NCBI GenBank assembly: GCA_027080995.1
Contig: JALWNT010000023.1
Span: forward strand, 1-64,000
From: Campylobacteraceae bacterium
GTDB taxonomy: Bacteria; Campylobacterota; Campylobacteria; Campylobacterales; Sulfurovaceae
DNA length: 64,000 bases
Direction: 5' to 3'
Shown here one piece after another: positions 41,112-50,481 of this stretch (positions within the stretch are counted from its first letter, which is position 1; each line of letters begins with the position of its first letter). The notes below the pieces were generated by a model, which did not search any database, was not told where the DNA came from, and was given only the letters and a program-made list of their open reading frames with translations. A program made the translations under genes and the position numbers.

Positions 41112-43010
41112 TTATTTGATTCCCAGCTCCGCCAGCACTTCGGTAAAGACTTCGTAACGCTTTTCGGAGGGCGCAATCATCTTCATCACCACACCGCCAA
41201 GCTCCTTGTCCACCGAGGGGTTGAGGCGGTGGAGGGGTTCGGCGGGGGTCTTTTCGATGGGGGTGTAGTGGTGGATGCCCTGGTAGGCGTTTTTGCCGGC
41301 GAGAGCTTTGTAGATCTCCAGGCCGAGGAGGAAAATTTCGTTGCGCTCTTCGCAGGCTTCCCAGTTTTCCCGGATTTGTAGGGTTTTCCACCCTTTCTCT
41401 TCGGCGTAGCGGACGTTCCAGTGCAGCAAGAAGCCCAGCGCGCCTTTGGAGTAGCGGCGAAGCACCCGGCTCTCGAAGCGCTCGAAGCTCTCGCGCTTGC
41501 GGCGCAGATCCCGATAGGCCGACGCCAGCTGGGCGACGTAGTCGGTCGCCCGGGTGAGGGAAATGCTTTTGAGGATCGTGTAGGCTTCCTCCTGGCTGGC
41601 GGTGGATTTGCCCCCCAGCTGGATATGGACGCCGTAGGCGCTTTCGCCGTCCACTTTGACTTTGCAGCCGACGAAGCCGATGTCGCCCAGCTCGTGGACC
41701 CCGCAGCCTTTGATGCAGCCCGACCAGTGCATTCGGATCGAGGCGTCGGCGGGGAGAGGGACTTTTTCACCCAGCTTTTCGGCCATTTCGATAGCGTCGG
41801 CTTTGTTGGGGATGACGCCGAAAGGGCAGAGATCGGAGCCGGCGCAGGCGACGAGTTGGTTGAAGTAGGGGGTGCTGACGTTGCGGTAGCGATCAAAGGG
41901 GGCTTCGGCCAGGGCGGCGTCGATCTTCTCCGTGGGCACTCCCAAGAGGAAGAGGTTTTGGGTCGTGGAGATATTGAGTATGCCCAAGCCGTGCTTCTGG
42001 GCGTTTTTCGCCGCGTCGATCATCGCCGTGCCGTGGAAGATCCCCGAGGGGACGACCGTGTGCAGAGCCCAGCTGCCCTCTTTGAGACGGATGCGACCGT
42101 CGGCCTCTTCGGTGCGGGGGGTTTTGACCAGGGTTTCTCCGGCGCTTGCAAAGTCCCGGCCGGCGGTGGCTTTGACGGCTTCGACGAAGGTCTCCATCCC
42201 TGCCTCTTTGATGAGATAGTGGAGGCGGTTTCTGTTGCGGCTGTCGCGGAAACCATATTGTATATAGGTATCGATGACGGCCTTGTAGAGTTCCATCAAC
42301 TCGTCGGAGGTGACGAAGATGTCGGCGCGCTCGGCGATGGCGCCGACCTTACCGCCCAGGTAGAGGTTGAAGCCGTACTCCCCCTCCTTGTTGGCCAGGG
42401 CGAAGCAGATGTCGTGGGCGAAAAGGTTGCAGCGGTTGGCCATCGAGCCGCTGATGGAGCTGTTGAACTTCCGGGGCAGCACGTTGATGTACTCCTGGCG
42501 CTTGAGCCAGAGCGACTGCATCTTTTCGATCAGCGGGGCACACTCGATGAGGTTGTCGAAGGCCAGGCCGTCGAGAGGGTCGGTGACGATGTTGCGGAAG
42601 TTGTCTACCCCGGTCTGCCAGCTGGTGATGCCGACCGCTTCGAGCCCTTCCAAAACGGTGGGAAGTTCCTCGATTCTTAGATAGCGCAGCTGCACCTGCA
42701 TCCGGGTCGTCAGATCCATCGCGTCTTCGCCGTAGTCCCGGGAGAGTTCACCCAGCCGGGTCGCCTGCTCGCTCGTCAGGCGCCCGCCGGGGATGCGGAC
42801 ACGGAGCATAAATCTCCCGGGAGTGGCGGGGCGGTCGAAGATCCCGAAGGTTTTGAGGAAGTAGCTCATATCCTCTTTGCTGATGGCCTCATAGCCCTCC
42901 CGGGCGTAGCGCTGCAGCGCTTCCCAGGCCTCTTGATAGTTTCGGCTCTCTTTGAGTTTTTCGATTTTGTTGATTTTTGTATGTCGGGCGGTGATCGCTT
43001 CCAGTTTCAT
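41112..43010 (-). CDS. nirA: Siroheme-dependent nitrite/sulfite reductase, probably ferredoxin-type nitrite reductase
   Basis: 632 aa; CAGSDLC...CIKGC siroheme/4Fe-4S motif; NIVTDPLDGL; divergent from a nitrate/nitrite transporter. Confidence 0.87.
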   Translation of the reverse strand: MKLEAITARHTKINKIEKLKESRNYQEAWEALQRYAREGYEAISKEDMSYFLKTFGIFDRPATPGRFMLRVRIPGGRLTSEQATRLGELSRDYGEDAMDLTTRMQVQLRYLRIEELPTVLEGLEAVGITSWQTGVDNFRNIVTDPLDGLAFDNLIECAPLIEKMQSLWLKRQEYINVLPRKFNSSISGSMANRCNLFAHDICFALANKEGEYGFNLYLGGKVGAIAERADIFVTSDELMELYKAVIDTYIQYGFRDSRNRNRLHYLIKEAGMETFVEAVKATAGRDFASAGETLVKTPRTEEADGRIRLKEGSWALHTVVPSGIFHGTAMIDAAKNAQKHGLGILNISTTQNLFLLGVPTEKIDAALAEAPFDRYRNVSTPYFNQLVACAGSDLCPFGVIPNKADAIEMAEKLGEKVPLPADASIRMHWSGCIKGCGVHELGDIGFVGCKVKVDGESAYGVHIQLGGKSTASQEEAYTILKSISLTRATDYVAQLASAYRDLRRKRESFERFESRVLRRYSKGALGFLLHWNVRYAEEKGWKTLQIRENWEACEERNEIFLLGLEIYKALAGKNAYQGIHHYTPIEKTPAEPLHRLNPSVDKELGGVVMKMIAPSEKRYEVFTEVLAELGIK

Positions 43011-43148
43011 AGATATACCTCGTGGAAATCATTTTGCTGTCGGAAGTATATTCAAAAAGCTTTCAGGCTTTTGCTCAAAAAATAGACATACACCGCAGCA
43101 GTATCTGATCTATAATTTCGCCACTTATCACTTCAAGGAGCATGACGA

Positions 43149-44426
43149 ATGAAACTCGGTGAACTCAAAACCGCCGGCCACCTCCCCACCTTGCTGGCGG
43201 CGTTCCTCTATTTCGACTTCAGCTTTATGGTCTGGACGATGCTGGGGCCGCTGGCGACGGAGATCAGCCAGTCCCTGGCGGCCAACGGCTTCCATCTCGA
43301 CCCCAACCAGAAAGCGACGCTGCTGGCGCTTCCGATCCTCTCCGGGGCGATTCTGCGTATCCTTCTGGGCTTTCTCGTCGATCAGATCGGCCCCAAAAAG
43401 ACGGCATTGATCGCCCAGGGGATCGTCATCGCTTCGCTTTTTTACGGCTATATGCGCGCGGAGCACATCACCTACAATGAGCTGCTCCTCGTCGCCTTCG
43501 GCCTCGGTTTCGCCGGAGCCTCCTTCGCCGTGGCGCTTCCCCAGGCGGGGCAGTGGTATCCTCCGCGCCTGCAGGGGCTGGTCCTCGGACTTGCCGGCGC
43601 CGGAAACATCGGCGTCGTCCTCGACTTCCTCTTTGCCCCCAAGATCGCCGAGTACTGGGGCTGGCAGGCGGTCTTCCTCGTCGGCGGGGTGCTTTCGACG
43701 TTCATCTTCATTATGTATGCCCTGATGGCCAAGGATGCGCCCCCGAGCGTCTACAAGCCCCGTCCCAAAAAGGTCAGCGACTACCTGAAACTTCTGCGGG
43801 ACAAAGACACCTGGTGGTTCAGCCTCTTTTACGCCGTCAGTTTCGGGGGATTCGTCGGCTTCGCCAACTATATGAAGGTCTACCTGATGAACACCTATCA
43901 GGTGGATATGAGCCACTTCGGCCTGGAGTATCTGAACGAGCCCAACGTCAAAGTGGTCGCCGGTTACTTCGGGGCGCTCTGTATCTTCGCCGGGGCCGTG
44001 CTGCGTCCCGTCGGCGGGGGCATCGCCGACAAGCTCGGCGGGGTCAAGAGCCTCTATATCTTCTTCGGAGCCATCGTCGTTCTGGCGGTGGTCAACGCGA
44101 CGCTGGTGCACAACTTCTATCTGGCGATCCTGGTGCTCTTCCTCATTATGGCCAACCTCGGGATGGCCAACGGAGCCGTCTTTCAGCTGGTCCCCCAGCG
44201 CTTCGGCAAGGATATGGGGATCATGACCGGCATCGTCGGCTGCGCCGGCGGCCTGGGCGGAACGGCCCTGATCAAAACCCTCGGCTGGTCCAAGAGCGCC
44301 TTCGGCAGCTACGCCGCGGGCTTTTTCCTCTTCGCCGCCGTCGTCGCCGTCGCCATCATCGGCATCAGCCTGGTCAAAACCCGCTGGCGCACGACCTGGG
44401 GGATGAGTGCAGGGGGTCGGATTTGA
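43149..44426 (+). CDS. Nitrate/nitrite transporter, NarK-type MFS
   Basis: [54 protein letters not shown]. Confidence 0.9.
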   Translation: [425 protein letters not shown]

Positions 44427-44540
44427 CTTTTGTCAAATCCGATCTTGTTATTGGTATATTGGTAATTGGTGTATTGGGAAAAAGTCAAAAACGCTTCCTC
44501 TCTCTCACCAATATACCAATACACTAATACACCAATACAC
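44419..44540. repeat. Mosaic intergenic repeat (locus G) with two opposed octamer arrays
   Basis: GGATTTGAC-tttt-GTCAAATCC; TATTGGTATATTGGTAATTGGTGTATTGG then CACCAATATACCAATACACTAATACACCAATACAC. Confidence 0.93.
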
Positions 44541-44551
44541 AAAGAGTAAAT

Positions 44552-46189
44552 ATGTCCACCAACCGTTTCAAAACCTCCTCCTTCGGCCTCGCCAAAGGGC
44601 ACGAAGCGCTCAGCGACGATTTCGCGGCGGTGCGGGTGATGGAGGATGGGCTCTGCATCGGGGTGCTCTGCGACGGAGTCGGGAGTGCCCGCGCCGGCGG
44701 CACGGCGGCACGCCGGACCGTCAACTACTTGATGAATAACTTCAAAACCCGTCCCCGCTCCTGGAGCATCGAAAAGTCCCTGCGCCACTTCATCGCCAAC
44801 ATCAACGAAATCCTCTACCGCGAAGGGTTGGAGGAGTATGAAGAGCCCGAGTATGTCACCACCCTCAGCGTCGTGGTGATCGAAGACAACCGCCTCTACG
44901 GCGCCAACGTGGGCGACAGCCCGATCTGGCTCCAGCGGGAGGGGGAGCTGCTGCGGCTGAGCATCCCTCACAGCAGCGACGAGAAAGGAATGGAGCATGT
45001 CCTCACCCAGGCGATCGGTCTCGGCGAAACCGTCGATCCCTACCTTTTCGAGAACAATCTGCGTCCCGGCGACCGTCTGATTCTCGCCAGCGACGGGCTG
45101 GAAGCGGTCCTGGATGGGCAGGAGATCGCCGAGCGGGCCCCCGGCGGGGCGACGGCACTGATCAAATACGCCAGCAAACAGGTCAAAGACGAGCTCCCCG
45201 ACGACACCACCGCCCTCGTCATCGAGATCCTCGCCGAGAGCAAGACCTGCCGCCTCAAAAAGATCGACCTTCCCATCCCCGCCCGCCTCAAAAAGGGGGA
45301 GCTGATCGACGGCTACCGCCTCCTGCGGTCCCTCATCGCCAACGAACGGACCTGGCTGACGGAGAAAAAAGGGGTACGCTATGTCCTGAAGTTCCCTACG
45401 GCCGAAGCGATCGACGACGAAGCCCATCTGGACCTCTTCGTCCGCGAAGCCTGGAACGCCGCGCGGCTCAAAGCGGGCTTTTTCCCCAAAGCGGTGATCC
45501 CCCGCAACCGGACGGTGCGCTACTACGTGATGGAGTACCTCGAGGGCCCCACGCTCAAGGAAGTCATCGCCAAAAAGCCCCTCTCCGTCGAAGACGCGAT
45601 CCAGCTGGGCAAATTCCTCCTCAACGCCTGCAGCTACCTGCTCAAATACGACCTGGTCCACGGCGACATCAAACCCGAAAACATCGTCGTACTGGAGCGC
45701 CGGGGCAAGCGGGTCTACAAACTGATCGATTTCGGCTCCATTGTAGAGATCTTCTCCATCGCTTCGCGGGCGGGGACCCCCAGCTACCTGGCGCCCGAGC
45801 GCTTCGCCGGCGATCCGATCAGCGAGCAATCGGAGCTCTACGCCATCGGGGTGACCCTCTACGAGGCGCTCAGCCGCCACTACCCCTACGGGGAGATCGA
45901 ACCCTTCCAGAACCCGAGCTTCAAAACCCCGCAGCCGCTGCGCCGCTACAACAGCCTCGTGCCTGCTTGGCTGGAGTCGGTGGTGATGCGCGCGGTCGAA
46001 AAAGAAAAAGAGCGCCGCTACGCCCACTACAGCGAAATGGAGTACGAACTGACCCACCCCGAGAAGGTCCGCCCCTACTATCCCGAAAACGCCACCCTGC
46101 TCGAGCGTGAACCGGTCAAAGTCTACCGCTGGGCCTTTACCGTTTCGCTGATCGTCAATGTCATCCTTCTGATCCTGCTATTGCGATAG
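44552..46189 (+). CDS. Bifunctional PP2C-type phosphatase / Ser-Thr protein kinase with C-terminal TM helix
   Basis: PP2C motifs LCDGVGSARAGGTAARR, GANVGDSPIW, LASDGLEAV; kinase HGDIKPENIVV, LIDFGS, GTPSYLAPER; terminal AFTVSLIVNVILLILLL. Confidence 0.93.
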   Translation: MSTNRFKTSSFGLAKGHEALSDDFAAVRVMEDGLCIGVLCDGVGSARAGGTAARRTVNYLMNNFKTRPRSWSIEKSLRHFIANINEILYREGLEEYEEPEYVTTLSVVVIEDNRLYGANVGDSPIWLQREGELLRLSIPHSSDEKGMEHVLTQAIGLGETVDPYLFENNLRPGDRLILASDGLEAVLDGQEIAERAPGGATALIKYASKQVKDELPDDTTALVIEILAESKTCRLKKIDLPIPARLKKGELIDGYRLLRSLIANERTWLTEKKGVRYVLKFPTAEAIDDEAHLDLFVREAWNAARLKAGFFPKAVIPRNRTVRYYVMEYLEGPTLKEVIAKKPLSVEDAIQLGKFLLNACSYLLKYDLVHGDIKPENIVVLERRGKRVYKLIDFGSIVEIFSIASRAGTPSYLAPERFAGDPISEQSELYAIGVTLYEALSRHYPYGEIEPFQNPSFKTPQPLRRYNSLVPAWLESVVMRAVEKEKERRYAHYSEMEYELTHPEKVRPYYPENATLLEREPVKVYRWAFTVSLIVNVILLILLLR

Positions 46190-46196
46190 GGGGTGA

Positions 46197-46223
46197 GTTA
46201 ATTTAAAATATACTTAAATTAAC
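46197..46223. terminator. Perfect AT-only inverted repeat followed by T tract
   Basis: GTTAATTTAA-aatatac-TTAAATTAAC then TGTTTTTT; between kinase gene and rplM. Confidence 0.55.
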
Positions 46224-46307
46224 TGTTTTTTAAGTTTTTACCGCTACAATCCCATCCACAAAACGATTCCCTCCGGAATACCGTTTGAAAACAACAAAGG
46301 ACAGATC

Positions 46308-46733
46308 ATGAAAATGACTAAAGTCGTCAAGCCTCATGAAGTGGAGCGCGACTGGATTCTGATCGATGCGGAAGGCAAGACCTTCGGACGCATCCTGACC
46401 GAAGCCGCCACCTACCTGCGGGGCAAACACAAGCCCTCTTTCACCCCCAACGTCGATTGCGGCGATTACGTGGTGATCATCAACGCCAAAAAAGCGGTCT
46501 TCAGCGGTAACAAACTGGACGACAAAGAGTATTTCCGCCACAGCGGATATTTCGGAAGCACCAAGAGCAACAAGCTCTCCGATATGCTCGAAAACCACAC
46601 CGAGAAACTCTACCGCCTGGCCGTCCGCGGCATGCTGCCCAAGACCAAGCTGGGCCGCCAGATGCTCAAGAAGCTCAAGGTCTACGAAGGCCCTGAGCAT
46701 CCCCATACCGCACAACTGAACAAAGGAAAGTAA
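46308..46733 (+). CDS. rplM: 50S ribosomal protein L13
   Basis: [47 protein letters not shown]. Confidence 0.98.
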   Translation: MKMTKVVKPHEVERDWILIDAEGKTFGRILTEAATYLRGKHKPSFTPNVDCGDYVVIINAKKAVFSGNKLDDKEYFRHSGYFGSTKSNKLSDMLENHTEKLYRLAVRGMLPKTKLGRQMLKKLKVYEGPEHPHTAQLNKGK

Positions 46734-46734
46734 G

Positions 46735-47124
46735 ATGGCGAAAGTCTACGCAACCGGCAAAAGAAAAACCGCGATCGCCAAAGTCTGGCTGACCCCTGGC
46801 AACGGCGGCATCACCGTCAATGGCCTGACCCTGGATCAGTGGCTCGGCGGCCACGAGACGCTGAAGATGAAGGTCCGTCTCCCCCTCGAAGCGACCAAGC
46901 AGCTCGAAGCGGTCACCATCACCGCCTCGACCCTCGGCGGCGGATACAGCGCCCAGGCCGACGCCCTCAAGCACGGCATCTCCAAAGCTCTCGTCGAGTA
47001 CGAGCCCGCTTTCCGCGCCATCCTCAAGCCCATGGGGCTGCTTACCCGTGACTCCCGCGTCGTCGAGCGGAAGAAATACGGTAAGAAAAAAGCGAGAAGA
47101 AGCCCTCAGTTCTCCAAGCGTTAA
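46735..47124 (+). CDS. rpsI: 30S ribosomal protein S9
   Basis: [16 protein letters not shown]-terminal [12 protein letters not shown]. Confidence 0.98.
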   Translation: MAKVYATGKRKTAIAKVWLTPGNGGITVNGLTLDQWLGGHETLKMKVRLPLEATKQLEAVTITASTLGGGYSAQADALKHGISKALVEYEPAFRAILKPMGLLTRDSRVVERKKYGKKKARRSPQFSKR

Positions 47125-47131
47125 TCGAAGG

Positions 47132-47148
47132 CTCCCTCCGGGAGTTTT
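47132..47148 (+). terminator. Rho-independent terminator after rpsI
   Basis: CTCCC-tcc-GGGAG-TTTT. Confidence 0.6.
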
Positions 47149-47195
47149 CCGACCTTCTTTATTTCAAAATTATTCTATTTCTTTTTGCATCGCGA

Positions 47196-47978
47196 TTATT
47201 TTGAGACGATCTTTATCTCTTCCTGCAAATCTATAGTGAAACTTTCCCGCACTTTTTCTTTCGCCAGCTCGATTAATTCCATGGCCTCTTCATAGGTTCC
47301 ATTTCCGAGATTGACCAAAAAATTGGCATGCACTTCGCTCCAGGCCATGCCGCCGAGGCGGTAGCCCTTGAGTCCGACGGCTTCGATGAGGCGGCCGGCG
47401 TGGTCGCTTGGAGGGTTTTTGAAAGCGCTGCCGGCGCTGGGATCTTTGGGTTGGTTGTCGCGGAGTTTCAGCAGTTCCCGGCGAAGGGTTTCGTCGTAAC
47501 CTCTGCGGATAGGGAAGCGGGCGGCTGTGGCGATGCCGGGGAGTTGGGCATAGCGGTAGCCGTGCTTGATCTCTTTGGCGGGGATCCACTCTCCGCCGAT
47601 CTCGATGCTCTCCAGGATATTGAAGATCTCGTAGCTTTTGACTCCGGCGTTCATCGCCAGCATCCCGCCCAGAGTGCCGGGGAGCTTGGCGACGAATTCG
47701 AAGCCGGCCAGGTCGTGCTTTTTGGCGAAGCTGAGGATTTTGCCTGTGGGGGTGGCGGCCCCGATCTCCAGAGTGTCGCCGTCGATTAGGCAGTAGTCGA
47801 AATCTTTCGAAAGCATCATCAGAGGAGGCGGAGTCGGGGAGATCAGCAGATTGTTGGCTCCGCCGACCAGGAAGCGATCTGCAGGAATCTCATCACCTTT
47901 TTCGATCATCAGCACTTCGACGCTGGGGCCGATTTTGATGCTGGAATATTTAGAGAAATCGATGCTTCTAACAAACAT
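47196..47978 (-). CDS. murB: UDP-N-acetylmuramate dehydrogenase
   Basis: FLVGGANNLLIS; KLPGTLGGMLAMNAG; GSAFKNP; RBS CCGGAGAGAAAC before ATG. Confidence 0.95.
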   Translation of the reverse strand: MFVRSIDFSKYSSIKIGPSVEVLMIEKGDEIPADRFLVGGANNLLISPTPPPLMMLSKDFDYCLIDGDTLEIGAATPTGKILSFAKKHDLAGFEFVAKLPGTLGGMLAMNAGVKSYEIFNILESIEIGGEWIPAKEIKHGYRYAQLPGIATAARFPIRRGYDETLRRELLKLRDNQPKDPSAGSAFKNPPSDHAGRLIEAVGLKGYRLGGMAWSEVHANFLVNLGNGTYEEAMELIELAKEKVRESFTIDLQEEIKIVSK

Positions 47979-48035
47979 GTTTCTCTCCGGAAGAGAGGAG
48001 TGGAGCGCGAGGAGTGAGAAAGTGTTTTTCACTGG

Positions 48036-48227
48036 AGAATTGAGAATGGAGAATTGAGAATTTCGGGGCATTGCTTCGCAACGCGATCTTTTGGAGGCGG
48101 GACTTCAGTCCCGCAACATGCAGGGCTAAAGCCCTGCCCCCAATATACCAATACACCAATATACCAATAACGGCGCCTAAGGCGCCTTCAAATGCCCAAT
48201 GCCCACTGCCGATCCGCGAAGCGGATC
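48036..48227. repeat. Mosaic intergenic repeat (locus H); positions 48061-48168 near-identical to 2963-3067
   Basis: AGAATTG heptamers; TTGC-ttc-GCAA; GGGACTTCAGTCCC; GCAGGGCTAAAGCCCTGC; octamers; GGCGCC-taa-GGCGCC; ATGCCCA x2; GATCCGC-gaa-GCGGATC. Confidence 0.95.
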
Positions 48228-48248
48228 TCAATGCCCCGGGTACTATGA

Positions 48249-49109
48249 TCACAGACTCCTCCACTCGTCATACTCCCTCGGAATCAGATACTCCTCCGCT
48301 TTGATCGGGCAGTCCCAGATACCGTGCTCGTGGCCGATCCGGTAAAGGCGGTCGAGCGCCCTGAGTTGGAGTTCGGAGAGCTCGGCGCTCTCTTCGGAGG
48401 CGTACATATTGAGATAGCGCTCCAGCATTTCGTCGGAGATGCGGACGAGCTTTTTCTCCTCGAGGAGACGGCAGAGCTCCTCTTTGCGTTCGTTGGCGAC
48501 GCGCACGCCGTCGGTGAGGATGCGCTCGATCTCGATGGCGCGGTTGAGAGGCAGGCTGCGGCGCAGGGCCATGCCGCCCAGGGGGAGGGGAAGCCCCTCT
48601 CCGGCGAGCTCGGTCCAGATGTCCCAGACCTCCTTCTCCACCTCCAGGCGTTCGTCGAAATCGAGGATCGATTCGTGGATCAGGACGCCGGCGTCGACCT
48701 CTCCGCCCAGGACCGCCCCTTCAATCTCCAGGAAATTCATATAGACCGGGCGGGCCTGCGGATAGTAGAGGCGCACAAGCATCGCGTTGGTGGTGTAGCG
48801 TCCGGAGAGGGCGACTTTGAAGTTTCGGCGCAGGCGTTTGCCCCGGGGTTTGATGAGCTTGGGGCCGTAGCCCTCTCCGAAGCTCACCGCCGTACGCAGC
48901 AGGGCGTAATCTTCGCGGATCAGGGGGTACATCCCGAAACTGACGGCGCTGACGTCGAAAGTCCCCTTCATCGCTTCGACGTTGAGGGTTTCGATATCCA
49001 GAGCGACGTTGTCGAAGGTATAGTCCAGGGTGTCGACCCAGCCGAATTTGATGGCGTAATACATAAAAATATCGTCGGCGTCGGGTGAATGAGCAAGTTG
49101 GATTTTCAT
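48249..49109 (-). CDS. mqnD: 1,4-dihydroxy-6-naphthoate synthase (futalosine pathway)
   Basis: LAHSPDADDIFMYYAIKFGWVDT; DVSAVSFGMYPLI; LIHESILDF. Confidence 0.92.
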   Translation of the reverse strand: MKIQLAHSPDADDIFMYYAIKFGWVDTLDYTFDNVALDIETLNVEAMKGTFDVSAVSFGMYPLIREDYALLRTAVSFGEGYGPKLIKPRGKRLRRNFKVALSGRYTTNAMLVRLYYPQARPVYMNFLEIEGAVLGGEVDAGVLIHESILDFDERLEVEKEVWDIWTELAGEGLPLPLGGMALRRSLPLNRAIEIERILTDGVRVANERKEELCRLLEEKKLVRISDEMLERYLNMYASEESAELSELQLRALDRLYRIGHEHGIWDCPIKAEEYLIPREYDEWRSL

Positions 49110-49252
49110 AGAGAATCGGTTCCTTGAAAAATATCGCTATTTTAGCCAAACTCTTCAGGAAAGAAAGCGGATGGCAGAATGACAGATTCGGGCGCTTTTT
49201 TCGTACTTACGCTAAAATCACGACAATAGATGGAATTGATAAAAGGATAGAA

Positions 49253-50296
49253 ATGGCAATGGATCCGCAGAAACAAAAAGCACTGGATATGGCGATCAAG
49301 CAGATCGACAAGACCTTCGGCAAAGGGACGCTGATGCGTCTGGGGGACAAAGAGATCGAACCCATCGCCTCCATCAGCACCGGCTCTTTGGGGCTGGATA
49401 TGGCGCTGGGGATCGGGGGGATCCCCCAGGGGAGGATCGTGGAGATTTACGGCCCCGAGTCGTCGGGAAAGACGACGCTGGCACTGCAGACCATCGCTTC
49501 GGCGCAGAAAGAGGGCAAAGTCTGCGCCTTCATCGACGCGGAGCATGCGCTCGATGTCCTCTACGCCAAAAACCTCGGGGTGGATATCGACAATCTCCTC
49601 GTCAGCCAGCCGGATTTCGGTGAGCAGGCGCTCGATATCCTCGAGACGATCGCCCGCAGCGGGGCGGTGGACCTGGTGGTCATCGACTCCGTCGCGGCGC
49701 TGACGCCCAAAAGCGAGATCGAGGGAGATATGGGAGACCAGCACGTGGGGCTCCAGGCCCGCCTGATGAGCCAGGCGCTGCGCAAACTCACCGGTATCCT
49801 GCACAAAATGAACACCACCGTCATCTTCATCAACCAGATCCGGATGAAGATCGGAACGATGGGCTACGGCTCTCCCGAAACGACGACGGGAGGAAACGCT
49901 CTGAAATTTTACGCCTCCGTCCGTATCGATGTCCGGCGCATCGCGACACTCAAACAGGGAGAGTCCCAGATCGGCAACCGCGTCAAGGCCAAAGTGGTCA
50001 AAAACAAGGTGGCCCCGCCTTTTCGCCAGGCGGAGTTCGACATTATGTTTGGCGAGGGAATCAGCCAGGAGGGCGAGCTCATCGACTACGGGGTCAAACT
50101 CGATATCGTCGACAAGTCGGGGGCCTGGTTCAGCTACGGCCCTCAGAAACTGGGGCAGGGCAAAGAGAACGCCAAGCAGACTCTGAAGGAAAATCCCGAG
50201 CTTCGGGCTGAAATCGAAGGGAAAATCAAAGAGGCTTTGGGCTTCGGGGAAGCCCTGGCGATGGACGAGAAGGAGATCGAGAAAGAGGTGGAGTAG
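49253..50296 (+). CDS. recA: Recombinase A
   Basis: [74 protein letters not shown]. Confidence 0.99.
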   Translation: MAMDPQKQKALDMAIKQIDKTFGKGTLMRLGDKEIEPIASISTGSLGLDMALGIGGIPQGRIVEIYGPESSGKTTLALQTIASAQKEGKVCAFIDAEHALDVLYAKNLGVDIDNLLVSQPDFGEQALDILETIARSGAVDLVVIDSVAALTPKSEIEGDMGDQHVGLQARLMSQALRKLTGILHKMNTTVIFINQIRMKIGTMGYGSPETTTGGNALKFYASVRIDVRRIATLKQGESQIGNRVKAKVVKNKVAPPFRQAEFDIMFGEGISQEGELIDYGVKLDIVDKSGAWFSYGPQKLGQGKENAKQTLKENPELRAEIEGKIKEALGFGEALAMDEKEIEKEVE

Positions 50297-50352
50297 AGAC
50301 TCTGTTTCTCATCAGATCTTAAAGGCCGTCAATCTTTTGTGCGACCTCCTTT

Positions 50353-50399
50353 CTTCATTTCTTTTTCTTTGTTTCGCGACAAAGAAAAGAGAAACGAAG
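50353..50399. repeat. Long near-perfect pyrimidine/purine hairpin downstream of recA
   Basis: CTTCATTTCTTTTTCTTTGT-ttcgcg-ACAAAGAAAAGAGAAACGAAG. Confidence 0.85.
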
Positions 50400-50481
50400 C
50401 AAAGAAAAAGAAAAGGCGAGGGACTGGCGCCTAGATGGTGCTGTCAGGCAAGTTCCCGCTTCCTCTATCCAAATTTCCCTA

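Noticed and set aside
44449-44540. Possible CRISPR array
   Set aside because: Repeat unit is 8 bp with no unique spacers; no cas genes in the window
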